Position numbers and translations under genes: made by a program
DNA from: a virus
IMG/VR virus record: IMGVR_UViG_3300030390_001024
Span: 1-64,000 of that record
DNA length: 64,000 nucleotides
Direction: 5' to 3' (one strand)
Part shown: positions 23,813 to 33,201 of the stretch, piece after piece
How the letters are laid out: the number at the start of each line of letters is the position of its first letter
How positions within the stretch are numbered: position 1 is the stretch's first letter
Notes under the pieces: model-generated
Told to the model about the DNA's origin: nothing
The model's input: only the letters and a program-made list of their open reading frames with translations
Databases searched by the model: none

Positions 23813-24667
23813 ATGGGATACAAAAAACCAAAGGAAACAACCAGATGGCATTTAGAAAATGCACCCTTACCTAACCACGGTGAGTCATATACAGTTATAT
23901 CACATGGAGAAGTGATAGAAAACACATATAAATTATTATCAAAAAGTGGATTTATGGTCTCTAGAGAGATGTATAGATCTAGTAAGAATGCTAACATAGC
24001 TCAAGGAGTATATCATATATACCCAACCAATCCAACAGATGGAGACATTATAATGGAAAAAGAACTTGGAATGATGTTTGCTTGGACCAATTCATATGAT
24101 AAAACAAAAAGCTTTGCTTCAGCAATTGGAGCTTATGTTGCAGTATGTAACAACGGTATGATAGCCGGAGACATGATGAACTATAAAAGAAAACATAGAT
24201 GGTCTGCTTCACATGATATACATGTTCACATGAGTGATCAGATGAAGTCAGCAGAAAAGTACTACAAGAGATTAATAAAAGATAAAGAGGCGCTTAAGAA
24301 TGTAACAGTTACAGCAAAAGAAGCAGCTGAACTAGCTGGCCGTTTATTTATTGAAGAGGATTTGCTTGATTCACAACAGTTGTCTTGTGTAAAGCAAGAA
24401 CTAATTAAACCTTCTTATAACTATTCAGTAGGTAAAGAGTCAGGGTGGGCCTTTTATAATCATGTAACACATGCATTAAAGAAAGCACATCCACGGGACT
24501 GGGTAAATGACCAGCAGAACTTTCATGATTTTATAACAGTAGAATTATTAGGATCACCTGCATCTAAACCTATGTTTGAAAAACCTGTAGAGTATGTAGA
24601 CATGGGTCAACTTAGTATTGATGTGGATTTAGTAGAGCAAGATAAGTTTACATTTGATATATCATAG
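23813..24667 (+). CDS. DUF932-like protein (284 aa)
   Basis: The order of blocks (FMVSREMYRSSKNANIAQGV, LGMMFAWTNSYDKTKSFASA, YVAVCNNGMIAGDMMNYKRKH) matches the DUF932 family of phage and plasmid proteins, whose function is not settled. The N-terminal YKKPKETTRWHLENAPLPNHG is less conserved. It has its own host-type promoter and is followed by a tiny membrane peptide gene. Length is in the family range. A role in DNA metabolism or host takeover is often guessed but not shown. Confidence 0.7.
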   Translation: MGYKKPKETTRWHLENAPLPNHGESYTVISHGEVIENTYKLLSKSGFMVSREMYRSSKNANIAQGVYHIYPTNPTDGDIIMEKELGMMFAWTNSYDKTKSFASAIGAYVAVCNNGMIAGDMMNYKRKHRWSASHDIHVHMSDQMKSAEKYYKRLIKDKEALKNVTVTAKEAAELAGRLFIEEDLLDSQQLSCVKQELIKPSYNYSVGKESGWAFYNHVTHALKKAHPRDWVNDQQNFHDFITVELLGSPASKPMFEKPVEYVDMGQLSIDVDLVEQDKFTFDIS

Positions 24668-24670
24668 GGT

Positions 24671-24748
24671 ATGCTAGAGGACATGTTATTATTTTTTTTA
24701 TTTATATTCCTCTTATGGTTTGCTTTAACAGATCAAATGGACAAATAG
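24671..24748 (+). CDS. Tiny membrane peptide (25 aa)
   Basis: Starts 3 bases after the previous stop and encodes MLEDMLLFFLFIFLLWFALT plus a short charged end, essentially one transmembrane helix. Placement right behind the DUF932-like gene and the strict hydrophobic pattern support it, but the length makes chance possible. Inner-membrane localisation is expected. Confidence 0.4.
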   Translation: MLEDMLLFFLFIFLLWFALTDQMDK

Positions 24749-24803
24749 GGAGAAACCAATCAGGGTCTGAGTTTTTGCATTCTTGGGCCCTGCTCTCTCA
24801 AGT

Positions 24804-24869
24804 TATTACGGGGAGGGCATAAAGGCATATGCCAACAATAAGTTAATACTGTTGCCCTCCTTTGTAATA
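24804..24869 (+). ncRNA. Long-stem RNA element C
   Basis: Bases 24804-24819 (TATTAC then GGGGAGGGCA) pair with 24853-24869 (TGCCCTCCTT then GTAATA) over 16 bp with two G-U and one bulged T. Inside is the short hairpin GGC-ATAT-GCC (24824-24833) followed by AACAATAAGTTAA. Layout parallels the elements at 12324 and 25559. It sits in the 159-base gap between the 25-aa and 63-aa genes. No known RNA family recognised. Confidence 0.55.
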
Positions 24870-24907
24870 TTTAAAACAAATTAATATCTGTAAAGATTTA
24901 GTAACAC

Positions 24908-25099
24908 ATGAAAAAATTTATTGAGTTTGCTCTGATCTGGTACAGTCAACAGATGGCCATACCGTTTTGGATCGTTGGACATATACATCTAAGCGTAAAT
25001 ATATATCAAGACATACATGAAATACTAGCTAGCATGGGGTTAAATCTAATCGTACTAATTGGTTTTATCATAGACTACAAAAAAAATAAAGACAAATGA
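24908..25099 (+). CDS. Small membrane protein with two TM segments (63 aa)
   Basis: Two hydrophobic segments (FIEFALIWYSQQMAIPFWIV and LASMGLNLIVLIGFII) are joined by a short His-containing loop, ending in a basic tail (DYKKNKDK). It overlaps the next gene by 4 bases. Downstream of RNA element C. Inner-membrane protein; holin, antiholin or exclusion roles are possible but unsupported. Confidence 0.6.
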   Translation: MKKFIEFALIWYSQQMAIPFWIVGHIHLSVNIYQDIHEILASMGLNLIVLIGFIIDYKKNKDK

Positions 25100-25377
25100 A
25101 TTCTAAACAAAGAAAAGAAACACCTGTATACTCTGGTGTACTAAAATATTTTCCTGATGCAATCATGGAAGTAGCAAGAGTATCGTTAGCTGGGAATAAA
25201 CAACATCATCCTGATAAGCCTTTACACTGGGATCGTAGTAAGTCAACTGATGAACTAGATGCTTTATCTAGACATCTTATTGATGCTGGTAAAATTGACT
25301 CAGATGGTATACGCCACTCTGCTAAAGTAGCATGGAGAGCGTTAGCCAACTTACAAAAAGAAATAGAAAAATTATGA
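25096..25377 (+). CDS. DUF5664 / dATP-dGTP diphosphohydrolase N-terminal-like (93 aa)
   Basis: The pattern YFPDAIMEVARVSLAGNKQH, then WDRSKSTDELDALSRHL and a final helical RHSAKVAWRALANLQKE matches the DUF5664 family. That family is annotated as dATP/dGTP diphosphohydrolase N-terminal domain and is related to all-alpha NTP pyrophosphohydrolases. It would tune dNTP pools. Coupled by ATGA overlaps to both neighbours. Here the domain stands alone. Confidence 0.75.
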   Translation: MNSKQRKETPVYSGVLKYFPDAIMEVARVSLAGNKQHHPDKPLHWDRSKSTDELDALSRHLIDAGKIDSDGIRHSAKVAWRALANLQKEIEKL

Positions 25378-25556
25378 TATACTGGGACATATACTATATA
25401 CCATGGGATAAAATGTTATTAGAAGATCCTGCTCGTCATACTAAATGGATGGTAATAATGGCACATGATAAAGGAAGTGCTAAAGAAGCAGGAAAGAAAG
25501 AAGGTATGGTAACTAGAGTAACTCATTTAAATAAAAATAGAGATACAAGATTCTAA
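25374..25556 (+). CDS. Hypothetical protein (60 aa)
   Basis: The start at 25374 (ATGA overlap with the previous stop) is preferred over the upstream ATG at 25332. The product is a small basic protein (IYWDIYYIPWDKMLLEDPAR, GSAKEAGKKEGMVTRVTHL). Last gene of the plus-strand block, ending directly before RNA element B. Function unknown. Confidence 0.6.
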   Translation: MIYWDIYYIPWDKMLLEDPARHTKWMVIMAHDKGSAKEAGKKEGMVTRVTHLNKNRDTRF

Positions 25557-25558
25557 TA

Positions 25559-25635
25559 AATGAGGAGGGGGGTGGACACAACGTCCAAAAAATAATAATG
25601 TTAAATGTTTTTAATTTGTAACTCTCCTCCTTATT
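25559..25635. ncRNA. Long-stem RNA element B at the convergent junction
   Basis: Bases 25559-25573 (AATGAGGAGGGGGGT) pair with 25621-25635 (ACTCTCCTCCTTATT) in a 15-bp stem with three G-U. Inside is GGAC-ACAAC-GTCC (25574-25586), then AAAAAATAATAATGTTAA. The 5' and 3' arms share ATGAGGAG and CTCCTTAT with element A. It separates the plus-strand replication block from the minus-strand fibre genes and could terminate both, or be a small RNA processed from the end of the transcript. Confidence 0.55.
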
Positions 25636-25648
25636 TTATTTTTAATTA

Positions 25649-28600
25649 TTATACATTAAACCCTATAGATATTAGCTCTGATTTTACAAGACCGTAGTAA
25701 TATGTTTGTGCCTGTGTAGCTGAACCAAAACTTGCACCATCTGATACATTACCAACATAAGTTATTCTTTTTGGTGCTCCATTTGAAAATGATTTGAAAC
25801 TTCTTTCTGGACTATTTTCACTATACGCAAATGCTTGTGGTGCAAAGCTATTACTATAAGGTGTTGTTCCAGGAGGAGATGGACTAAAACGTCCTCCTGT
25901 TTGAGCAAAACCACCTGGACCCATTATTTCTTCTAAGTCATTATTTGCAGTACTACCATCAGCATTAACTTTTGTTACCCTAAAGGCTATACCTCTATAC
26001 ATATCTGATGAAGAGAGTCCTGCATTTGCAGCTTGTGCTTCTATTATAGTAATAAAAGATCTTGTTTTACTTATATCGTCAAGTAATGTTGCATTTGTAG
26101 TGTTTACTCTATCATTCCAAGTACCAGAACCAGATTCACTAGGACTGGCTTCATAAGTAGTACCTCCACCTGCAGATACACCACCTGATTCATCAGCCCA
26201 TGCCATTACAACAATATTTTTTGCACTTGGAAAAAAAGGATTAGGATAGGTTCCTGCACCTATTGTTGCTACAAGAGCACCACCTTGTGCTTGGAAACCT
26301 AAATAACCAAGAGGTCTTTCTTGACCATTGTGGAACCAATATAAATGATTATCATAATCATCTTGACCATTAGTTGCTGTATTTGTATTATTGTTAGCAG
26401 CTGTACCACCTGTTGCATAGAAATCTTGAAGTAAGTTTCTAAAGCTAGTAGTATTAGTATAGTCTGCTGTTTTTTGAGCTTGAGTTCTAGTAAATGTTAT
26501 AATATCACCAGTTTGTGAAGTTAGTGTAGTACCTGAAGGGAGACTTAACGTTAGCGCCCTTAGCCCACTAGAAGGAGCTCCATCATTAAGTACTGTAGTA
26601 CCCACAGGAACTCCAGGTCCTGAAACTAACATATCATCTACAATACATAAATGGGCTTGATCTGTTTCTCCATTTGCATCATTAACTCTTCCTGCTTGAT
26701 TTCCCCTAGCCATTACCATAGTAACACCCGAAGCATTTTGATGGAGTTTAGCTTTTACTTCAGGTACACTACTCATTATTGCTGTCGTTATAATTGTACT
26801 ATTCATAGATCCTGAAGTATCACTATAGAAACAAAAGTATGTATCTTTTGATACTAGTATTCCACCAATAGTAAAAGTTTGTGAATTAAAATTAGGATCT
26901 GGATCCTCAACTGTCATTACAACTTCAAAGTTACCACCAGTAGCTGGATAAGTTCCTGATAAAGTTCCTGTACAGTTATTGTTTGGATCAGGAGTAAAAG
27001 TTAACCAACTTACTCCAGCTACAGGTCCATTTTGTGTAGTAAATATTGTAACAGGTCCGGTGTTATTTTCATTTACTGTAATAGTATACTTCAAGTCACT
27101 ACATGGATGATCTGCATCAGATGTAGTCCAAGTATATGTCCAAGCATCTCCACCTGTTAAGGCTGGATATGTGTTTAAAGTTACTGGATCATCTGAAGTC
27201 CATATTGGAGCTTCAGCTACTGGTAAAACATTTATAGTAATTGTAGCTGGATCACTCTCACAGTAACCATCATTATAAGTAAATGTAAATGTTATACTTC
27301 CATAAAAATTTAGAGCAGGTATAAATAACCATGTACCTGTACCTGTATCAAAAGTAAATGTCCCTGCTGCAGGGTTAGATAATGCACTTGCTGTAAATAC
27401 TCCTGTATAATTTCCATAACCATCATCTACGAAAGTAACAGTATCACCTACACCTCCTGCATCATCTTCATTGACATTATAGTTTCCACCACTAACAGTT
27501 GGACATGTATTTAAAGAAAATAATTTACAACAAGACTCCCAGTATAATATATACTTATATGTAAAACCTCCTCCAGCAACCTCGTAGTTATGATATTTGA
27601 ATTTAAGTGACTCACCATATTTAAGTGTTGATGTAGGATAACCGTTATCAACTCCTGCTGCCCAGCTTATTTTACTATCATATAGATTACCAGGAGTACC
27701 CCATCCAATAGGAAATCTTAGTACATTATCTGCTAGAAATGTTGTTTGCTTTACATTTTCTACTATAACAACTCCTGTCTGACCATCAGTTAGTGTAGTC
27801 ATGCCTTTAATTGATCTATACGGTACTGTAGTATCATCTAGTGATATGTATGCGTTTAAAAATGTCTGATTCCAATCTGCTGTAGTACTCATTGGAAGAG
27901 TATCAAATCCTACAGGAGGAACAATTGTAGCAACATCTCTAAATTTAACTTCATTAGCAGCACTTGGATGTCTTACTAATACTTCAGTAAGTGTGTCATC
28001 TTGTGCTACAGTATCTAGATATAGTTCTTTTGTTTGTTGTAGACTACCATCATTAGTAAGTTTTTGTTCAGTAAAATTAGGATCAGCTGCTGGATAATTT
28101 GCAGGAGGTTGAATTATATCACTTTGTATTAATAGTGAATTTTGTATATTATCTCCATCTGGAGACCATAAAGGCACTCTCCTAAGTGTACCACTACCTT
28201 GAACACCCATGCTATTTGCAAATCTAAATTTAACTAAACCTGTACTTGCATCTAGTACAAGAACCTTTTCTTGTGTAGCATCCTGAGCTACATCTAGTAA
28301 TTTCATTGTACCTGTATTTATCCACTTACCATCATTTGTAACTGTAGTAGCTGGAGTAAATGCGTTTCCATCTTGAATCATTAATGAGTTTGCTATAGTA
28401 ACACCATCTGGTGTAAACATAGATATTCTAAAATTTGTACCACTACCATTAATTCCTGGATTGGGAGCCCAGCTAGGGAAACCACTTGGTCCTCCAGATG
28501 TTAAAACATCATTATTATTACCTGTTCCAAGTGCTCCAGAAGTAAAAGATCCAACTGCTGGAACAATAGTACCAGGAGCTGGCTGAGGATTTTGATATCC

Positions 28601-29350
28601 TATAACTAATTCACCAAATTGTAAATCTGGTAATGATTTCTGCTCTTCCCATCTAAGTCTTCCACAAGTTGTTTGTACCATTATTTGTCCTTGTGCTCCA
28701 TCAGAATTTGGTCCTTGAAAGTGTACACTTCCATATAAATTTAGTCTTGACCACATTGTGAAACTCTGTTGTGGAGGAAAACATGGTGATCCTATAGTTG
28801 TGTTCTGTGTACCAAAGATTGCATCTTGCCTGTTTTCTAAAAAGGTTCCAGCAGTACCAAATTTTGGGCCATATGTTAAGTCTTCAGTACCACTTAGTAA
28901 ACCATCCTGTCCCGCAATCATTACTTGTCTGTCAGTTAAGCTAGTAACATAAGCTTTACCATAAGTAATAAACTCTGCTTGTTTATTAGGTTGTCCTATA
29001 AATATTAAAGGTGAGGCTGTATCTTGAGTTATTATAGAATCTTTTAATGAGTGCCATGAACATTGTCCTTGCTTAAGCCAAAACATAGGAATTACACCAA
29101 CCTCATCTCCACTGTTTTTTACTGTACTAACAAATCTACCAAGACCTTGGGGTCCTGTTTGACTACACAACCAGCTTCCAGCACTAATTGATAATGCTTG
29201 ACCTTGAGGAGCAAACCCTCCTGCTGAAGTTTTTGCTCTAGACAAAGCACCTTTTCTAACAAACTGAAAATAGTCATCAGTTGGATTTAATGTTTTCTTA
29301 ACAAAATTCCTTTTTAGTAGACCTAATACCTCTTGTACAAATATGCTCAT
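25649..29350 (-). CDS. Tail fibre/adhesin with vWA-like domain (1233 aa)
   Basis: Residues 1-35 (IFVQEVLGLLKRNFVKK) resemble the N-termini of the 1068-aa and 453-aa proteins, a likely shared virion-attachment segment. The middle holds two diverged repeats of about 85 aa (GSGTNFRISMFTPDGVTIAN and GSGTLRRVPLWSPDGDNIQN) and Ig/cadherin-like beta domains (ITFTFTYNDGYCESDPATIT). Residues 840 to about 1190 form a von Willebrand A-like domain beginning CFYSDTSGSMNS, with MIDAS DTSGS at 844-848, and KNIVVMAWADESGG further on. This domain probably binds the host surface through a metal ion. Last gene of the minus-strand fibre operon; host-range determinant by inference. Confidence 0.82.
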   Translation of the reverse strand: MSIFVQEVLGLLKRNFVKKTLNPTDDYFQFVRKGALSRAKTSAGGFAPQGQALSISAGSWLCSQTGPQGLGRFVSTVKNSGDEVGVIPMFWLKQGQCSWHSLKDSIITQDTASPLIFIGQPNKQAEFITYGKAYVTSLTDRQVMIAGQDGLLSGTEDLTYGPKFGTAGTFLENRQDAIFGTQNTTIGSPCFPPQQSFTMWSRLNLYGSVHFQGPNSDGAQGQIMVQTTCGRLRWEEQKSLPDLQFGELVIGYQNPQPAPGTIVPAVGSFTSGALGTGNNNDVLTSGGPSGFPSWAPNPGINGSGTNFRISMFTPDGVTIANSLMIQDGNAFTPATTVTNDGKWINTGTMKLLDVAQDATQEKVLVLDASTGLVKFRFANSMGVQGSGTLRRVPLWSPDGDNIQNSLLIQSDIIQPPANYPAADPNFTEQKLTNDGSLQQTKELYLDTVAQDDTLTEVLVRHPSAANEVKFRDVATIVPPVGFDTLPMSTTADWNQTFLNAYISLDDTTVPYRSIKGMTTLTDGQTGVVIVENVKQTTFLADNVLRFPIGWGTPGNLYDSKISWAAGVDNGYPTSTLKYGESLKFKYHNYEVAGGGFTYKYILYWESCCKLFSLNTCPTVSGGNYNVNEDDAGGVGDTVTFVDDGYGNYTGVFTASALSNPAAGTFTFDTGTGTWLFIPALNFYGSITFTFTYNDGYCESDPATITINVLPVAEAPIWTSDDPVTLNTYPALTGGDAWTYTWTTSDADHPCSDLKYTITVNENNTGPVTIFTTQNGPVAGVSWLTFTPDPNNNCTGTLSGTYPATGGNFEVVMTVEDPDPNFNSQTFTIGGILVSKDTYFCFYSDTSGSMNSTIITTAIMSSVPEVKAKLHQNASGVTMVMARGNQAGRVNDANGETDQAHLCIVDDMLVSGPGVPVGTTVLNDGAPSSGLRALTLSLPSGTTLTSQTGDIITFTRTQAQKTADYTNTTSFRNLLQDFYATGGTAANNNTNTATNGQDDYDNHLYWFHNGQERPLGYLGFQAQGGALVATIGAGTYPNPFFPSAKNIVVMAWADESGGVSAGGGTTYEASPSESGSGTWNDRVNTTNATLLDDISKTRSFITIIEAQAANAGLSSSDMYRGIAFRVTKVNADGSTANNDLEEIMGPGGFAQTGGRFSPSPPGTTPYSNSFAPQAFAYSENSPERSFKSFSNGAPKRITYVGNVSDGASFGSATQAQTYYYGLVKSELISIGFNV

Positions 29351-29363
29351 AATGTTTTTTTAA

Positions 29364-29371
29364 CAAATATA
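29364..29371 (-). promoter_or_regulatory. TATATTTG box before the vWA fibre gene
   Basis: On the minus strand TATATTTG fits the Bacteroidota -7 box and ends 13 bases before the ATG at 29350, a suitable distance for a short leader. No TTG is seen at the expected -33 spacing, so a promoter is only possible; the gap to the upstream gene is just 28 bases. Confidence 0.3.
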
Positions 29372-29378
29372 TTAAATT

Positions 29379-32300
29379 CTATGCATATATTGTGCAGTTG
29401 ATAGTTGGGTTCTTTCCGGTTGGTACACCATTAGCACAAGTTTTTAATTCTACAACAAAACCTGTTGTAGCTTTACTTCTTACTTCACAATACATACATC
29501 CATCTCCTGATCCTATCTCAGGTACAACCATAGCTAAATAATCAGTATTAGCTCTTGTAGTATTAAAAACTACATCATACACAAAACCACTATTAGATAC
29601 ACTATTGTTTCCTGCAGTTGCAGATTGTCCTTGATTTACAATACCACCCTGTCTAAAAGAAAAATAATCAGTTGGTTGTCTATTAACTGCTACTGCAGCT
29701 CCACTTGATGCAGCAGTAAGTCTTCCTTGTTGGTCTACTGTAAGAGTAGTATTAGTATAAGTACCTGGTGTTACAGCTGTATCAGCTAACTTAACTGTTA
29801 CTATATCTGTAGCAGATGCTTCAGTACCAATACCTGTTCCTCCTAATAAAGATAATGTGTTTCCGTCTGTAACTGAAAATCCTGAACCACTAGATGCAGC
29901 AACATTAAATGAAGTTGTTGATACATCTGTCCAAGGAACATTAACTACTAATTGTTCAGCAGCGTTAAGTTGTAATCCATATGTTCTACCAGCTGTACCA
30001 CTTATTGCATTTGCTGCAACAGATTGAGGATCACTTGAAAAAAGCTCAGCACCACCACGTACAGTAGATGTCATTAAAGGTAATGTGTAAGCTGTCCATG
30101 GTACGTTAACTACCATCTGACCTGCAGGATTTAATTGAATACCATATGTTCTAAGTGCAGTAGTACTTACTGAAACAGAAGCAACTGTTTGCACTGTATC
30201 TGAGAATAACTCAACTCCACCAAGTACGGTTGATGTTGCAACTGGTAGCGTATAAGCTCCAGCATACTGTGGTATATTAAGAACACCACCACTTAACGTA
30301 GCTGCACCTGAAGTTCCTGTTGTAGTTAAACTCACAAATGTTGGTGCTGATCCTGCTACAATGCTAGTAACATGTCCTTGTGCATCTGTAATTACTGAAC
30401 TTGGATAAGCAAATGTACCTGCTGTACCAAACGCATCATGATTTATTGTAATTGTATCTGGAGCTGAAGTAACTGAAGTTAATGCAGTTCCTCCTAATAC
30501 CTTAACAGCATTTCCACTTGCAACAGTTTGTGCAAGCCCTGAATCTCCTTGTATAGTAAAGCCTTCATAGTAACCAGGCATAGTATTAATTGCAACCTTA
30601 TAAACATTAGTATCAGTTATATCACTAAATGCTATAAAGTCTCCAGCTGCTGCTACTACTGTAGATCTTAAGTTAATGTAGTTATCAGGGCCTAAATAAT
30701 CCAAGTTAAAATTAATTCCGGTTGCTGCATTTCCTGTTGTTATACCTGCTCCTCCTGCAAAATCTACTATGTCACCACTATTTATAGTAACATTTGATCC
30801 TGCATCTGCTTGACTTATCCAAGTATAACCACCTGCAGAACCATTTGCTGCCAAGGTAATTCTACCTTGTGCGTCAACTGTTATATTAGCATTTGTATAT
30901 GAACCAGCTGTTACTGCTGTGTTATCTAAATCAAGTGTAAGATTTCTTGTACCTGATAAAGTTGATGTTAAACCAACCCCTCCTAAAACTTCTAATATTT
31001 CACCATTAGCTACTGTTTGATTTGTTCCTACATCAGAACCAACAGTCCATGATGTCATTCCAGCACCACCACTACTTGCTGTAGTTATTCTTCCATATAT
31101 ATCAACAGTTACATTTGCATTTGTATAAGATCCTGCTACTACACCACTTGCTGTACTATTTATATTAATTGTGTCTCCTCCTGAATTAACAGTAGTTAAG
31201 GTACCTGTTGTATTTCTAAATTTGATTATTTCATCACCTAAAACCTCTATATTAGTACCTGTTACTGAATCTGCAAACCATCTATAGTTAGTTGGAAAGC
31301 TTGATAGTAATGATTTTTTAATAGTGCTGTCTGTTGCATCACTAAACCAAAAGAAATCATCTTTATCTGGTGCAGCTGTTTGTGCATATAATATTGCATT
31401 AGTTGCACTAGCATATGTTATATTTACTGTAGGAGTTACCGCTGGTGCTCCCGTTACAGTTATCCCATTTCCACCTGATACTGAAGTTACTGTACCAGCA
31501 GATGCATAGTTAGGAACATTTAATACTCCTGAAACTAATGTTGCAGCTCCGGTTGTTCCTGTAGTTGTTAAACTTGTAAAAGGAATTGTTGGGAATGTAG
31601 CTAAATTACCTTGACCTGTTATATATTGAGCTGCAGTTCCTGCCCAAGTAAATCCTAAAGCTGGGGTAGTTGTTGGGTTTACAACAGCTACATCAAAAGC
31701 ATCTCCTGCAATTGTTGCACTTACTGTAGTCACACTACCAGATCCTGCTGGTACCGCCCATGTATTATCTCCTCTTAAGAATGTAGTATTACCTGGAGAA
31801 CCTGTAGCTGATAGATCTCCTGTAATTGTACCTGTAGCTGTTATTGTTCCACCAGTTACATTTACAAATGTCCCATTAGATGTTGCTACAGAAGTAACTC
31901 CATCAACTGGTAATGCTGCTAATGATAAATTTCCTAAGATTACTTGTGAAGCTGTACCTGCTCCTGCTATATTAAAAGTTCCTGACCCAGTTATTGGAGA
32001 ACCTGTTATTGTTAATGCAGTTCCTGTTTCTGTTAATGCAACAGAAGTTACTGTTCCTACATTAAGAGTTGGGAAAGTAACTAAATCACCCTCTCCATTT
32101 ATATATTGGGAAGTTGTACCTGCCATTGTAAAAGATACATTTCCTGCAGTTGTTACAGCATTGCCATCAATAAACGCATTACCATCAGTTTGTAAACCAA
32201 CGCTTGTTACTGTTCCTCCACCACTAGTAGCAGCAATTGTAACTTGACCTGATCCATTATCTGTTAAACTAATAAATGCACCAGCAACTAACTTTACTGT

Positions 32301-32585
32301 ATCTACACTAGCATCTGATCCTGTAAGTTTTAAATCTACATTAGCTCCAACCTGTATGCTACTTAAATCATAAGTAGTATTTACACTTACTACAATAGCA
32401 TCCGCAAATTGTTTAGCTGAAATTAAATTTTGATCCACTTTTGGTAAGTAGGCCATTGTGTTTAGTGAACTATCCCCTTTATTAGATAGTACAAAGTAAT
32501 CGTCCTCACTTAGTACGTAAGGTAAAGGTTTTACAAATTTTTTCTTAGCAAATAATCCTAAGACATCTTGAAGTAGTGAGCCCAT
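29379..32585 (-). CDS. Tail fibre protein with beta repeats (1068 aa)
   Basis: N-terminus SLLQDVLGLFAKKKFVKP matches the attachment segment of the neighbouring fibre proteins. Residues about 80-950 are low-complexity Gly/Thr/Val beta repeats. These include several copies of a SYTNANITVDAQGRIT-type unit and of a TSQYINGEGDLVTFPT-type unit, as in trimeric fibre shafts. The C-terminal about 120 residues (FSFRQGGIVNQGQSATAGNN..., CMYCEVRSKATTGFVVELKT) form a distinct tip domain with several Cys. Role: receptor binding in the virion. Starts after a 10-base gap from the 114-aa gene. Confidence 0.8.
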   Translation of the reverse strand: MGSLLQDVLGLFAKKKFVKPLPYVLSEDDYFVLSNKGDSSLNTMAYLPKVDQNLISAKQFADAIVVSVNTTYDLSSIQVGANVDLKLTGSDASVDTVKLVAGAFISLTDNGSGQVTIAATSGGGTVTSVGLQTDGNAFIDGNAVTTAGNVSFTMAGTTSQYINGEGDLVTFPTLNVGTVTSVALTETGTALTITGSPITGSGTFNIAGAGTASQVILGNLSLAALPVDGVTSVATSNGTFVNVTGGTITATGTITGDLSATGSPGNTTFLRGDNTWAVPAGSGSVTTVSATIAGDAFDVAVVNPTTTPALGFTWAGTAAQYITGQGNLATFPTIPFTSLTTTGTTGAATLVSGVLNVPNYASAGTVTSVSGGNGITVTGAPAVTPTVNITYASATNAILYAQTAAPDKDDFFWFSDATDSTIKKSLLSSFPTNYRWFADSVTGTNIEVLGDEIIKFRNTTGTLTTVNSGGDTININSTASGVVAGSYTNANVTVDIYGRITTASSGGAGMTSWTVGSDVGTNQTVANGEILEVLGGVGLTSTLSGTRNLTLDLDNTAVTAGSYTNANITVDAQGRITLAANGSAGGYTWISQADAGSNVTINSGDIVDFAGGAGITTGNAATGINFNLDYLGPDNYINLRSTVVAAAGDFIAFSDITDTNVYKVAINTMPGYYEGFTIQGDSGLAQTVASGNAVKVLGGTALTSVTSAPDTITINHDAFGTAGTFAYPSSVITDAQGHVTSIVAGSAPTFVSLTTTGTSGAATLSGGVLNIPQYAGAYTLPVATSTVLGGVELFSDTVQTVASVSVSTTALRTYGIQLNPAGQMVVNVPWTAYTLPLMTSTVRGGAELFSSDPQSVAANAISGTAGRTYGLQLNAAEQLVVNVPWTDVSTTSFNVAASSGSGFSVTDGNTLSLLGGTGIGTEASATDIVTVKLADTAVTPGTYTNTTLTVDQQGRLTAASSGAAVAVNRQPTDYFSFRQGGIVNQGQSATAGNNSVSNSGFVYDVVFNTTRANTDYLAMVVPEIGSGDGCMYCEVRSKATTGFVVELKTCANGVPTGKNPTINCTIYA

Positions 32586-32595
32586 TTTTTATTTT

Positions 32596-32940
32596 TTATA
32601 AGAACAGAGCAGATAGCTTTACGCTTGTCTGTGCTGAACATGTTATTGTTATATTACCACTAGCATCATTAAAAGCATCAACTTCAAAAGGTCCTAAAAA
32701 ACCTTCCTCACCAGCCGCTAAGCTAAGTACTGCATTTTCTTTTTTAAGTGTACCCAATAAAGGATCTACTACTGTTGTAACAACTGGAACTACTGTAGCC
32801 GTGATAGCTACACCTCCACCATTAACAACATGAAAAAATTGGATTGCTGTATTTGCAAGTGTATCACCACTTGCAGCTGGAGTAACCGTTGTAGGTTCCA
32901 AACCAGCTTGAGTTATTTGTTGTGCTGTTAATACTGCCAT
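32596..32940 (-). CDS. Small beta-sandwich virion protein (114 aa)
   Basis: MAVLTAQQITQAGLEPT followed by a beta-rich body (FFHVVNGGGVAITATVV, GFLGPFEVDAFNDASGNITI) is a pattern common to small phage head/neck or decoration proteins of about 110 aa. It precedes the fibre genes in the minus-strand operon, with 10- and 10-base gaps. Structural role inferred; the exact position in the particle is unknown. Confidence 0.7.
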   Translation of the reverse strand: MAVLTAQQITQAGLEPTTVTPAASGDTLANTAIQFFHVVNGGGVAITATVVPVVTTVVDPLLGTLKKENAVLSLAAGEEGFLGPFEVDAFNDASGNITITCSAQTSVKLSALFL

Positions 32941-32950
32941 AATATTTTAT

Positions 32951-33196
32951 TTATTTTCCGTTTCTATATCCACTTCTAAAAGCAGCTGACTGAACTGGTT
33001 CTGCAGCTCTAGTAGACTTTTGTGGTGGATTTAAATTTGTTTTCTTTGCTAGCTTAATTCTAGCTGCAACCTTTTTCTTGTTCTCAGCATTCTGCAATGC
33101 TTGTTGAACAGAGGTAGGATTATAATATCCATTAGTTGTTTCTCTTTTAAAAGCCTCTCCCTGCATAGGAAAAGATGCTTTATTTGCTTTACCCAT
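32951..33196 (-). CDS. Small basic virion-operon protein (81 aa)
   Basis: Basic and probably helical/disordered (ALQNAENKKKVAARIKLAKK, FRSGYRNGK). No family recognised. It lies between the CDGSH-like miniprotein and the beta-sandwich protein with 5- and 10-base gaps. A virion-assembly or DNA-binding role is a guess. Confidence 0.6.
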   Translation of the reverse strand: MGKANKASFPMQGEAFKRETTNGYYNPTSVQQALQNAENKKKVAARIKLAKKTNLNPPQKSTRAAEPVQSAAFRSGYRNGK

Positions 33197-33201
33197 AATT
33201 T

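Noticed and set aside
29379-32585. CRISPR-like array in the fibre gene
   Set aside because: The repeats are protein-coding, in frame, variable in length and of Gly/Thr/Val fibre type.
32576-32833. 85-aa plus-strand ORF
   Set aside because: Runs opposite the beta-sandwich virion gene with shadow-like composition and no start context.
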